DNA of 64,000 bases from Diospyros lotus. Lineage: Eukaryota; Streptophyta; Magnoliopsida; Ericales; Ebenaceae. A program made the position numbers and the translations under genes. The DNA is taken from contig NC_068338.1 of the NCBI RefSeq assembly GCF_014633365.1, forward strand, positions 9,682,616 to 9,746,615, in the 5' to 3' direction. The notes beneath the pieces are model-generated. The model was not told the origin of the DNA and did no database searches. It saw nothing but the letters and a program-made list of their open reading frames with translations. Below are positions 46,911-58,222 of this stretch, piece after piece (positions within the stretch are counted from its first letter, which is position 1; every line of letters begins with the position of its first letter).

Positions 46911-49526
46911 TGTAACACCCGGTGTAACCGGTGTTAAGAGAACAGGAAAGGAAGTAAGTAAACTTCCAAAAATGCCCTTGAGGAAGTGATGATCCTTGAG
47001 ATTGAGAATGCCCATGAGAAGGGTATTTTGGTAATTTGGATAGAGAAATCCAATAAAGGGTATTTTGATAAATTAAAAATAATTCCTATGTGGAATTAGG
47101 TGTGTAAGTGAATAAAAATCCCAATTTGATATTTATGTGGAGATATATGGGATTAATAAATTCACAAAGAGTATTTGGGAATTTTAGAATTTAATTCCAT
47201 AAAGGAAATTTAATTTTGGAAATAGGGAAAATGGTGGATATTAAATTATTTGAGGAGAATAATTATATTTTCCCTAAGTTGTGAATTAATGTGGTAATGC
47301 CACTTGGAGAGATGAGATTAAACTTGGAAGCCAAGGTTAGTGTCATGTTGTGACACTTGGCATTTTGTGGTTCAAGTATAAATGGGAGATTTAATTAAAT
47401 GTAAAAAGAAAGGATAATTGGTCTTTCAAGCATTTAATGAGAGACATTATGGTGTTGGATTAAAGAAAATCCAAATGAAATGGGAAAATAGTCACCATTA
47501 ATGTTTGAAATTATGGTGAATTAAATAAATGGAATGGAAAATGGGAAAATGGTCACCCATTAATGCTTGGAAAATATGGTGATTTATATAAATGAAAAAT
47601 GAGGGAATTATGTCTCTCATGTGATGGTGGAAATTAGTCCCATTAATTTAAATGGGAAATAAATATAAATTTAATGGATGAGATGTATTCTTGAATTAGA
47701 GAATAAATCCTATGGTGGGGATTTAAAGAGAAGAAATGGCATGGATTGCCAACCTATTAAAGGTGTGCTTTCTTTTAATGGTGGAGATGAAGTCTTGTAA
47801 AGACAAAGTAAATCCAATGGGTGAGATTTAAAGGAAGGAAATGGCATGGATTGTGTTTCTTCCAAGAGAGATGTATTTAATCCAAAGAGATGGATGGTTG
47901 GGATTTTCTCTCAAAAAGCAATTGGAAATCAAAGGCTAAGATGAAGTCTTGAAATGGAGATTTCAAGACTAGAGTAGTATTTAAAGGGAAAGTAAGCCCT
48001 TGTCTCAAGTTTTGCCATTTCAAAGAAGGAAAGAAAGTGAAAGAGAAGTCTTCCATGGAGGGAAAAGTGAAGAAGAAGAAGAAGAAATCAAGGTAAGTTC
48101 ATTCTTTCTTCTCTTTATTTAAGGGTGCTTGAGTGTAAAGTGAGCTCTTGTTTGAATGCCATCTTAGATGGGAGAAAAGAAGATGGAAGCTCTCTTGAAA
48201 TGAAGATTTAAAGGTTCAAGAATGAGGTAAAGGATGGCCCCAAGTGGTGGAGGCCTTGGATTGCATTGTAAGTAGGTTGCATAAATCTTTATGTATCTTT
48301 TTGCATGCTTTACTTGTACATGAGACCTATGGCCATGGGGGTGGGAAAGAAGTGGTAGGTTGATGCCTCAAACCATGTTGGGTTGTGAGGATGGAATGAC
48401 CTAACCATACTTACATGCATTTGTTATTACATAGACTTGTTATGCTTTTACTTACCTTGCATATGCACCCTTATTGAGCTTTGTGGCTCATGAGGTTTTA
48501 TCCTTCCCTTGTAGGTTGTTCTTATATTAAAGAAGAAAAGGGAAAGTGCAAGCTTGTGATTGGAAGCTCTTGGTGTATTTTTCTTTTGTTTTGATGTAAT
48601 TTATGGCTTGAGAAGCCTAGACATGTGGTACTTAATTTGTGGCCTTATGGCTTAGGAAAGCCTATTTGTTGTTGTTGATCATGTGTGGTATTCATATATG
48701 AATGATGTTATGTGAGCAACAATAGATTGTGTAAGGCTCATGTGTGAAATGGAAGGAGATTATAGTGTATGTTGTGTAATATTCAAAGAGCATGGTTTAA
48801 GCCTTAATCTTGGAGGAAAGAGGCTAAAATGGAAGGAATGTGAATTTTATTTATTTATTTTAAATTCTGGAAAATTTGGGTTAGGAAGCTCAAGAAGAAA
48901 AAAAAAAAAGAAAAGAAAAGAAAAGGAAGTGAAGGAGCAGCCAGCAGCTGGCTGCTGCAGCAGGCCGCGCGGGCGGCCGCGCGCGGGTGGCTGGGCGCGC
49001 AAGCGGCCGCGCACGGGCAGGCGCGCGGGCCAGCGGGCCCCGTGGGCCAATTTTTTTTAAAAAATTGGAAAAATTGGGAAATTTTGGGGCATTTCTTAAT
49101 TGAATTTGGGCCCCGGAGGAATTTTCAAAATAAAGGGATTTTTCGGGCATTTTGGAGATTAATGTCGAAATTTTGAAAATTTGAAAATGATGAGTTTTCC
49201 TCCAAAATTGGTGATCCATCAATGGATTGATTTAAATGGTGATTTTTGGACCCCGGTAAAATTCTTGGTCTGAAAAGAATTAAATTCAAATGAGAAAATA
49301 ATGATTGGGTGTCTTCATGAGGTTTCATTTTAACCAAACGCGGTGTGGTTTAAAGCCCAATTCTGCTAGTAAATCCTGGGGTTTAAGGGAAGGGAAGGAC
49401 GAGCCTAGTTCCCACCTAGGGCGTTTCTTCTTGAAACATGGTCCGCCCTTCATCAAAGACCGGGTAGGTGGACAATTCGGGTAATTGTTCACGAGTAACA
49501 CTCGTAAGTGGGAGCGGGGGGTTACA
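46911..49526 (+). mobile_element. Ty3/gypsy solo LTR (TSD GAGAG)
   Basis: The LTR starts TGTAACACCCGGTG and ends GGGGGGTTACA (2616 bp), with GAGAG at 46906-46910 and 49527-49531. It belongs to the family of the fragment at 6604-7086. No PBS, PPT or coding region adjoins either side, so it is solo. Inside, 46990-47700 is AT-rich, 48895-48930 is a purine tract, and 48940-49045 is a GC-rich island. ORFs at 48740-49060, 48890-49222 and 49416-49670 are readings of LTR sequence with no domain. Confidence 0.9.
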
Positions 49527-49883
49527 GAGAGGCCTCGTTATATTTTCGACGAGAATCTCGTGGCCAATTTCATAGATTTTGTGGCTCATTCCGAGATTTG
49601 CGGAGGTTATTCGGCTGACGAGAGAGGGGGCCACTCGGTTGGATCGGGCGATTTGCTCAAAAATTAGCAACCCCGGAGGGTCACTCGGTATGACCGAGTG
49701 ACCCCCACTCAGTTGCTCCCCCGAGTGGGATCCCTTGGCCTAACCGAGTGGACCCCACTCGACTAGGCCGAGCTAGGGATGAGGGGCCACTCGGTACAAT
49801 CGAGTGGCCCTTCACTCGGTTGCACCGAGCGAGGGCTCGGCCACTCGGGTAACCAGGTCGCACCCTACTCGGTTATGATGCCA
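49527..49883 (-). mobile_element. Tat-type 3' LTR, segment 1 (U3 start)
   Basis: The minus strand begins TGGCATCATAACCGAG at 49883 after a purine tract (AAAAGGGG). The segment is packed with CACTCGGT and ACCGAGTG, often as inverted pairs (49682-49700, 49790-49808), also present in the U5 piece at 7284-7360. PPT plus LTR start are duplicated over 18 bases (49866-49883 and 49884-49901), so the true border could be 49883 or 49901. Confidence 0.6.
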
Positions 49884-50435
49884 CCCCTTTTGATGATGCC
49901 ACCCCTTTTGGATTTATAGTGAGGTATCCTCGTTTTGATGAGCCGGATCCTTCCCAGGTAGATGAAGGCTCCATTGGCGTTCACTTTGCTTCGTTTGAGG
50001 TGGGACTCCATTTTCCTCTTCCGCCCTTTGCCATGGCGTGGTTGGGTCACTACAAGATTGTTCCCGCTCAACTTCAACCTAATGGTTGGGCCTAGATGGT
50101 CAATTTTTTCGTGCTTTGCCATCAGAGGGATGTAGTCCCTTCCTTGATGCTGTTCAATTGCTTTTACTGATTACAAAGAGTTAGCAAAGACCGCGCCCTT
50201 TATACACTCTAGAAGGTGTCGGGCTTCGAGCTGTTCAACGCTCTTTCTAACAAGATCAATCGGTTTGAAGAGCGATGGGTGGTGATAGGACCTCCGCCTA
50301 GTTGACATGCTCCTCTATATTGGAACCATCAGGATGTCAGCCAAGGGTTTCCTACATGTAAGGAAGTTCGGGGCGTATATCATCGTCTAGTAGAAATGTT
50401 AACGGCTGATCGAGGCTGTCGAACCGACCAGATTA
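49884..50435 (+). pseudogene. Tat antisense ORF, N-terminal block (gypsy-type transposon domain)
   Basis: One plus-strand frame, opposite to Tat pol, reads FGFIVRYPRFDEPDPSQVDE, GVHFASFEVGLHFPLPPFAM, KIVPAQLQPNGW and later NRFEERWVVIG and VYHRLVEMLTADRG. The hydrophobic FEVGLHFPLPPF followed by LQPNGW matches the plant 'putative gypsy type transposon' domain (Pfam Transposase_28 family), which occurs in non-pol ORFs of Tat-related elements. Function unknown. In-frame stops occur after NGWA (about 50094), after CFY (about 50168), after LYTL (about 50208) and after PPPS (about 50304). The frame is lost at about 50435, where an insert of about 1 kb begins. Confidence 0.6.
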
Positions 50436-51403
50436 GTGTGTGTATGTATTAGGACTGGTTTGCAGTTAGGATGTTCCCTAGGTCATCTCCCAACGAACTA
50501 TCAAAACAAGATTAAACGGGGGGGGGGGGGGTTGTGATGAAAACCGAACTTAAAAACGCTCAAGAATGAAACAAATATGAACTCTCGACCAACTAAAACG
50601 TAACCCGCTACAAACCCTACCTTCTTACCACGGTAATCCCCGTCTCACTTATGAAAACAATCTGTTTGGTTTGATTTTATTCTTCTACAACCGTAAAAGA
50701 TTAAATCAAAATGAGCAATCGCTCATACAATTTATAATATACCGTTTCTTTCTAATCAAAGCCTCAATCGAGCACGTCAATTAAACCCATCCAAATATCA
50801 TGCATGCATTCACACAACCGCGTAAAAGAAACATACATAAACTTAGAGAAGGAAAAGAAACGAAATCATCAATAAAAACATGAGAATCGAGTTCCAAACC
50901 GGATTCGACTACATGATCGAGACTCAAACCGGGCAAGGGGTACGGGAATGTAGCAGATTACAAGCGAATTAGCCTTCCATAGCTTCTAGGTTGAAAATGT
51001 GAGAATCCTCCCAAAATTGGCCACACCTTAATGCCTTTTTGCTAGCTCTTATTTATAGGGTTTTGGAAAAGAAAAACCTAGGCTAAATGGGCTTAGGGTT
51101 TTTAATACAAATGGCCTATAATTTAATTAATTAAAAAGGGCCCAATGGATTCTAAATTTGCCCATAACCCATAATGAAGTATGGTTGCCTCTTCCAAACT
51201 CGATGTCCGTCCACCTTGCGAAGCCCACTTGCGCGTCTATCGAAATAGCTCAAATCTGTGGCCCAAATCTGCCAAATAAGAATAAAAATAGTGTGAAGCC
51301 CAATAAAATAAAATAAACACAAGACAAATGAAATAACATAAATAGAGTGCAATGAAGATGGAATAAGAGGGATAAATAATATAAAATATGCGCGCCATCA
51401 ATG
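50436..51403. mobile_element. Unclassified insert of about 1 kb
   Basis: The antisense frame breaks at DQI (about 50432) and resumes at AQGLVELMSL (about 51404). The insert holds a run of 14 G (50518-50531), a TATTTATAGGG box near 51052, AT-rich 51290-51390, and ends at the palindrome GCGCCATCAATGGCGC (51393-51408). Read on the minus strand it would start TGATGGCGCGC, like an LTR, but no convincing second terminus or target duplication was found. It could be a solo LTR or TRIM-like element. Confidence 0.4.
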
Positions 51404-52832
51404 GCGCAAGGTCTTGTTGAGTTGATGAGCCTCATGACTTTGGAAAATTTCAGAATTGTGGGTTGAGGGGTCGTGACGCCAACTGCTCCTGCTCAATCTT
51501 CTTCACTATCCAATTGAGAAATGGAAGGAGTCGGGGAGGAGGAGATGGAAATGCCTGAATCATCTTCCCATCCTCTTTTCAATCCTCATGAGGAAAACAC
51601 TCCTGGGGGTAGAATATCTTTCGTCATTGCCTTCCTTTTTCCATTATTGCATTATTTTTCCACATTAAATGCTTTGTATTGATTTTTTGCAGAAATGGTT
51701 GGATTGAGTAGGCTGATGGAGTTGCATAGATGCCACTGTGAAGAGGAGGCATGTGTTGCGACAACGACTGGGGCTTCTGCCCATGGTGCCAAGGGATCTA
51801 CAAGTTCTCACCCTCCTCGATCACGTAGGCCTGCTGGCGTTTCTTTCACTGGGGTGGAAAGGCGACGTCATCTGAGAAGTGACCATTCGAGTGCTGAAGT
51901 TTCTTCTCATACGGAAAGCCCATCATCCATTCCTCTCTCTCATGAAGAGGCCGTCGACATTCCATCTCCTGCTCCCAATTCTTGAGGGGGGCGAAGCTCG
52001 TCTTCTCGGTTTGTTGGTGACATGGCTCGGGTGGAAGAAGAATGTCGCCACCCTGTAATTCCTAACAGGAAAGATCGTCGCCGTCTTAAAGGCGAGAAAT
52101 CATTGAGACCACCTCCTACACTTCCCCTTCCGGGCGAGGTGAGACATACTATGATTCTCGGGGATGGTACGAAGCTTAGTGGTCAGGATTTTGAAGTTTC
52201 CCCTAGGGTATTAGAGACAGACTCCATTACTGAACCCAGGATTGGTGCTCGTCTCATCTATTCTACCATTCTCCCTTGAGATGAACGACGATTTATTGGC
52301 AATAATCACTCCCAGGCTAGGGATGAAGCGGAGCAGCTTCTGGTGCAAGGGATCCAAGGGATCGTCGCCTCCAATGCTAGGGACAGGGCATATCGTGAAC
52401 AAGTAGAGGTCCAGATGTCGGACTGGAGGAACCGTCAAACTTCCTGGGGCAAAGAGCGCTAAGAGTTAAAGGGTCACGCTCGTCGAGCTGAGATCGGAAA
52501 CAGAAATGCGAAGGCAGAGATTGAGCGTATGCGTGATCGGCTGTCCATGGTTGCTACTGGTACCTCGGGTCTTCAAGGAGAAATTCAAGACTTATGCTCT
52601 AAGCTAAAAGAGGAAGAACACAAGAATGTTGGATTGATGACGAAGCACGAAGCACTTTTGCAGGAACACTCTCTACGCCTGGCGGAATTGAAGATAAGCC
52701 GTAAGGATACTCATGATATTCGGGCTGAGGCGGTGAAGGAATATCGTCTCGCAACCGATTGCCAAGATAGGAATGGGAAATATGTTTCAGGTTTTCTGAA
52801 ATATGGATTTTATCTAGCACGCGCCCATCTGG
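51404..52832 (+). pseudogene. Tat antisense ORF, central block (coiled coil)
   Basis: This continues in plus-strand phase: AQGLVELMSLMTLENFRIVG, then a Ser/Pro-rich low-complexity segment (51800-51985), then EIERMRDRLSMVATG, LQGEIQDLCSKLKEEE and LRLAELKISRKD (52510-52700), a heptad-rich coiled coil. From 51695 to 52832 one frame is open except for TGA near 51984, TGA near 52279 and TAA near 52461. The frame is cut at 52832 by the CACTA element and continues at 57856. ORFs on the minus strand here are shadows. Confidence 0.6.
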
Positions 52833-55800
52833 AATCACTACAAGAAAAACGGGTTTTAACGACAGGGAAAAACAGTCGTTAAAAGTTAATTTTCGATCGT
52901 TAAAAAGTTGTAACGATGGAAATTTTCCTGTCGTCAGTCGTCGTTATTGCCTCCGAGGATAAAAGTCTTTAACGACGGGAATGATTAACCCGTCGTTAAT
53001 TGTATTAACGACCGTATGATTCCCGTCGTTAAAAATAATTATTAGCGACCAAATTATAACTCAATAACGACAATATTTCCCGTCGTTAATAGTGTGAATA
53101 ATTAACGACAGTATAATTCCCGTCGTTAATAATTATTAACTACTGAATTATAACTCAATAACGATAATATTTCCCGTCGTTAAAAGTATGAATAATTAAC
53201 GACCATATGATTTTCTTCGTTAAAAATAATTTTTAGTTACCAAATTCTTTAATAATAACGACAGTATTTTCTATCGTTAATAGTGTAAACAATTAGAGAC
53301 TATGATTTTTGTCGTTAAAAAATATTATTTACCTACCAAAATATAGAACAATAAAGACAGTATTTCTCATCGTTAATAGTGTAAAACCAACGATTAGTCA
53401 TCAATGACGACAACATCCTGTTTTGATGAAAACCACCAAACCTATATATCATTATCCATATCAAATTGGAATAAAACTCATAAAATTAAACCTGTCATTC
53501 AACTAATTAACTTCAAAGTAATATATGTTCAACCAAAATAAAAAGTATCATTATCCATTAGCATTTACACACCAAAAGTAGTATCTATACAGGTGTTAAT
53601 TGCCAACAAACTACACCAAAAAAGATGTTTAACTAAAAGCAACACTTTGATAATTGTATATACTATACAAAAATGTACACCAAAGCACTATAGTCAAATA
53701 GTTGATTGAAATTATAATTATAGAACTGTTCATGTAGTCCAAGACAGAAATTGCTTCCTTTAGAGTTATGTTGTTTCATTGACCTGCAAAAAAAAATAAA
53801 ACATAAAATTAGAGTCAAAGATCGATGTGTTCATGTTTTCTTTATAAAAGATTACAAATAGAATTAATAAAACACAAAAACGTCTCCATCACAAGCTACA
53901 AAACATACAACCATTAAAATGCACCAAAACACAACAAAATTTCACAAACACACTCTAAATTTTGTAATTGATGCTATCTGTACAAAACTTAAATGCTCAT
54001 AAGCTTCTAAGTAAAAAAATTTGCACTTACAAGGATAACAATTATTGCAATATAATTTGTTAAAAAACAAAATCTACAACATTCCCAGTGTTCATAAGTG
54101 CTTTGTTATATAACTAACTTTGTCATATTTGGAACAATATTATCAATAACTTTCACATTAATATTTTGTTGAAAGTTTATGTAAAATGATGTAAAAAAAA
54201 GTCTAAATTACCATAGATGGGTAGATGATGTGCAAATGATACTATCAGTGATGTTTGCACTAAATGATTTACCTACTCCCAGAATCAAGCACTAATTAGA
54301 AAAAGGAAAATAAGATGATATCTTACTAAGGACAGCCACAGTAGGTCACCAACAAGAGGAAATAGATTGAGAAGTAAAAAGACTAAACAAAACAACAGAA
54401 AGCAAATAAAAGCCTAAAATTGAAGAAAATAAATGCAAACATTCTCTAGTGGATAGCACATGAAACACGGGAAACCATTGCATAGTGCATACATTTCACA
54501 CTCTAGTCTATCAACTAAGAACTGTGGGCTAATCCATTCCTCCCATTGTTTATAAATGAAAAGATAAACCAAATTAAAAATGCCTACAATCCCCTGAATA
54601 ATCCAAATTTTGGCATATTGAACCAGCTAACAGCTTTCTAATTTCAGCAATGTTATATATCATATAAGCAAGTCAAAATATGCAACAACCTCAGGAAATT
54701 TAGGATTTCATACCAAAGAACATATGAAATCCTAAACACTTCTAATCAAGAATAAAAAAAAAAGAAAAAAAAAAGACATGCAAACAGTGAAATGAAAAGA
54801 GGTTAGTGCGCTATCTTATCCTATCAAAAAGAATTACAATTGTTTACAATGCTAATAAAATTAAAAACTTAAAACTATAATTATGTGCATCAAAATGTAT
54901 ATATATAATAAGGATAATCCCCGAATTAAGCAGATAATTAAACTGTCAGGCAGGGATAAAGCCATAGAAGGAATGAGATTCCAATGCAACTGTTAACTTG
55001 CTGGGAAAACATAAAAGTCCCTCATACAAACTGAAACAATGTATTTTGAGACATAACATATTCAAAAACCTTGCATGGAAACAACTAAAAGCTTACTATA
55101 GTTGCCATGAAAACCTATTTAAAGCTTCTTTAACCAAATACAGAGACAGCAAAGCTCAAAATAGATCAGAGCACTTCTTTAGACATGATGCAATCCTTAA
55201 ACCCAAACAATGAGAAAGAACAAAACAATGCCTTTAAAGGGATGTACAGCCAGAATTTCTGGGAGAAGTGAAAGTTCTAACATGCTAGTTTTTTTTTAAT
55301 TTATGTTCATCTAAACATAGTGAATTGGAAATAACAAAAGCACGAGATATTGAAGGTCATTGGAGGAGGTTCACATGAGCAATATAAGCCTCCATGAAGC
55401 TTCATTTCCAAAGAAACAATAACAAAGCCCTAGGAGACAAGACTACTTTGAGTTACAGTTCAATCTGTAGTACATAACTATTGAAGGCATCATATCACAA
55501 CAATAACCCCAAAAGATAGTGATTAAATAGATAAATTAGAAGGGGGGGACACAAAACAAAGGCCATCACTAAGAATCAAAACTGCACGAAACAAAATCTG
55601 ATTTCCCTAATATTGAATACAAAGCTTCCAAGATCCAAAATCAGATTGCTTAAGAACCTTACTGTACAACAACAGTATGTTCTGGTCCCTCATTCTAAAT
55701 GCATCATTAAAACTACTTAATTTGGTAACAAACTACATTCTTAATGATAGCAAGTACACTGGCAATGACTCATTAACAGAAACAAATTTGATATGCCTTA

Positions 55801-56178
55801 GGTGTAACTTAAGTTTTCGGGGGCAGGGGAATTCATAACATTAATACTTTTACAGGACACAAAAAATCCCACATGGGGAACTTATTACATTAATACCTCT
55901 AGAGGACACAACAAATACCAAGTTAAGTAACCAAAAGACATAGTAGAAAATCATTTGTTATACCAATGACACTCACTTTTTTAAACGTTGCTATTAATTT
56001 AATGGAAACCTAGCCTTGGTCATCCATCTTCTGCCACAAGTATGTATCTTTAATTAAATTCTTATTACTGCAAGGAATAGATAAGAGCATAGATCGTTCA
56101 ATTCCTAACTAAAAATAATTAACTAGCAAATTAGCAATGATTACCAATGAAAAGTAATGAAAGCCATTAATAAGATAC

Positions 56179-56335
56179 CTGAAATAATAATCTATCTGAT
56201 TCAATATCTTAACAGGCAACTGTGGGTCTGGGACAAGAAAAAACATTGCAGGGGGTGATATTGGCGACATAAAAGGCATGGCTCTAAATGAATCAGGTGG
56301 TGGACCTGTAACATAAAACAGTGGATGCTGCCCTT
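56179..56335 (-). pseudogene. Captured LARP1-like exon in CACTA
   Basis: On the minus strand an AG acceptor at 56336 opens an exon reading GQHPLFYVTGPPPDSFRAMP, then FMSPISPPAMFFLVPD and PDPQLPVKILNQIDYYF, ending in a donor (CAG/GTATC) at 56179/56178. PDPQL...KI.NQIDYYFS is the conserved lead-in to the La motif of plant La-related protein 1, an RNA-binding translational regulator; the exon ends in the same place as the Phe-Ser of the motif. The rest of the La motif is absent. Frame does not continue from the neighbouring captured exon. Recognition is from memory of the family. Confidence 0.7.
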
Positions 56336-56453
56336 CTGCAAACAGATGGGTACATTTACTGGAACATATATAACTAACCTAAATCGGTAATATACAAGTA
56401 TAGAAATATCACACAAAATATATATACAAAAACATCCAGAACAAGAAAAGAAC

Positions 56454-56779
56454 CTGTTTCGAACATCAACGACGTCCTCGTGAGGCAAAAGCTGGGGCAG
56501 TTCGTCGTAGACGCGATTGGCCCCACCGTCGACCCAAACACGAAGATATGCTGCTCTACACCGACAACAACAACAAGAACAACGAGACGGCGGCATCGAT
56601 CAGACAACCAAATCGCACGAACAAAACAAAATTGAATGAACCAAGAGAGAAGAAGGGGCGTACCGTACTTCCAAAGCAGAGGAGTGAATCGGGGGAGGCA
56701 TTGATTGAGCAAGACGAGGGCGTAGGTCTGAGGGTGTCCGTTGTGGGCGGGAATCGAGGGGAGGAGGAAGGTGGATGAA
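56454..56779 (-). pseudogene. TPK: Captured thiamin pyrophosphokinase exons 1-2 in CACTA
   Basis: Minus-strand exon 1 (56779-56664) reads SSTFLLPSIPAHNGHPQTYA and LVLLNQCLPRFTPLLWKY, ending at a GT donor (G/GTACGCC). After an intron of about 113 bases, exon 2 (56550-56454) reads AYLRVWVDGGANRVYDELP and QLLPHEDVVDVRNR, ending CAG/GTTC. These match the N-terminal region of plant TPK, which converts thiamin to thiamin diphosphate; DGGANR is part of its nucleotide-binding fold. The exon phases join correctly. Catalytic residues further on and the thiamin-binding C-terminal domain are missing, so the fragment cannot be a working enzyme. No start ATG is preserved at the usual place. Confidence 0.8.
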
Positions 56780-57855
56780 TGAGCCGTTTGAGATGGAGAT
56801 TTAGCGGCGGCGAGGAGGCCGCGATGGAGTTGGAGGTTGCGACGAGGTGGCCGCGATGGAGTTGGAAGCGGCGGCAACGTTGAGGCGGCGGAGGGAGGCG
56901 GTCGGGAATGCAGAGGGTGAGACTGTGATTTGGGGGATTAGGGCTTGGGGGAATTCTGATTTGGGAATAGGAATTGGAGGGGAAAAGGCCCCTGCTCACG
57001 CCAACATTTTGATCTTTTTTAAATATTTAATTGTTAATTAATAAAAATAATATTAATAATTATTTAATTAATAAAAATAAAATAATTTAACATTATGGTA
57101 ACTGATAAAATAAGTTAAATTATTGCATCAGATTAATAATTATTTAAAAATAAAATTATATTATAAATAAATCTATTAATTATAATAAATTTGTTTGATA
57201 TATTTTATTATTTTTAATATATTTATAAATTTTTAATATATTTTATTATCAATAAATTAAAAAATTAATTTTCAATTATAATAATTTAATAATTATATTT
57301 ATACATTTACAGAAAAATAATTTATGAAATTAATATTAATAATTATTTCATTGATAAAAATATAATAATTTAAGATTATAATAATTGATAAAATAATTTA
57401 AATTATTACATCAAATTAATATTTATTTAAAAGTATAATTATATTATAAATAAATCTAATAATTATAATAAATTAATTTGATAAATTGTATTCTTTTTAA
57501 TATGTTCATATTTTTTTAATATATTATATTATCAATAAATAACTAATGCTCAATTATCATAGTTTAATAATTATATTTGTGCATTTATAGAAAAATATAA
57601 TTATATTAAGAATTGCTTATATAAGTGTTAGTTAAATTTTAATAAATTTTTTTATTATTTTATGCTTTGAATTAAAAATTTTAGTCATTAATGACGGGAA
57701 AATAGTATATTAACGACGACTTATTTTACCTGTCGTTAAAAGTTATCTTATAACGACGGGATTTATATTTAGTCGTTAATAGTATTACATTAACGACCAA
57801 AACTAATGTCGTCGCTAATTTTTGGTCGTTAATGCCTGTTTTTGTTGTAGTGAAT

Positions 57856-58222
57856 CTCAGCGTCCGGGAGAGACTTTTCCTGAACTTTTTCTTACTCCCA
57901 AGATTGAGGAGTCTCGTCATGTAGATTGGAGTCAGTACGAGCCGAATGAGCCTATGAGTCCTTCTTCTTACTTGGATTCTTACTTGGTGGATGATTTGGA
58001 AAATCTAACGGGCCCATGGAATTCGTTTCTTTTCAATCGTGGGGAAGAAGGCATGGCGGTCGACCCCAGTACCACTGAAGAAGATCCTGGCGTAGCTGTT
58101 TAAGATGTCCCTCATACGACAGAGGTTGAGGAAGGGGAACTTCCCACAGTGTCTCCTGAGATTTTTGTTGTGTCGTTCGGGTCTATTAAGTGTTCCTCTC
58201 GCAAGTCTCACTCCCGCGAGTA
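57856..58222 (+). pseudogene. Tat antisense ORF, C-terminal block
   Basis: It resumes the antisense frame immediately after the CACTA target duplication: RPGETFPELFLTPKIEESRH, acidic YEPNEPMSPSSYLDSYLVDD, and an end at SRKSHSRE followed by TAA at 58220-58222. An in-frame TAA after EEDPGVAV (58101-58103) breaks it. The frame left of the CACTA element (ARAHLE) and right of it (SQRPGE) is the same once the element and one AAT are ignored. The conserved function is unknown. Confidence 0.6.

Larger units (their letters stand above)
52836..57852. mobile_element. CACTA (En/Spm-type) DNA transposon, non-autonomous, TSD AAT
   Basis: The ends are CACTACAAGAAAAACGGG (left) and, reverse-complemented, CACTACAACAAAAACAGG (right), 16 of 18 matching. 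The 3-bp duplication AAT lies at 52833-52835 and 57853-57855, as expected for CACTA. Subterminal arrays of TTAACGACGGG-like motifs in both orientations fill 52855-53420 and 57690-57840. The length is 5017 bp. No transposase (TNPA/TNPD) ORF can be seen, so it would need help in trans. The interior 53420-56170 is AT-rich with no recognised coding, and 57010-57690 is extremely AT-rich. Captured host exons lie at 56179-56779. Confidence 0.93.

Noticed and set aside
48740..49222. ORFs at the GC-rich end of the solo LTR
   Set aside because: The Lys and Arg/Ala runs come from a purine tract and a GC island in an LTR.
54998..55213. 71-codon ORF in the CACTA interior
   Set aside because: No match to transposase or host exon motifs; length is expected by chance in this sequence.
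56454..56779. Working thiamin pyrophosphokinase gene
   Set aside because: Only the first two exons are present, catalytic and C-terminal parts are missing, and it lies within CACTA termini.
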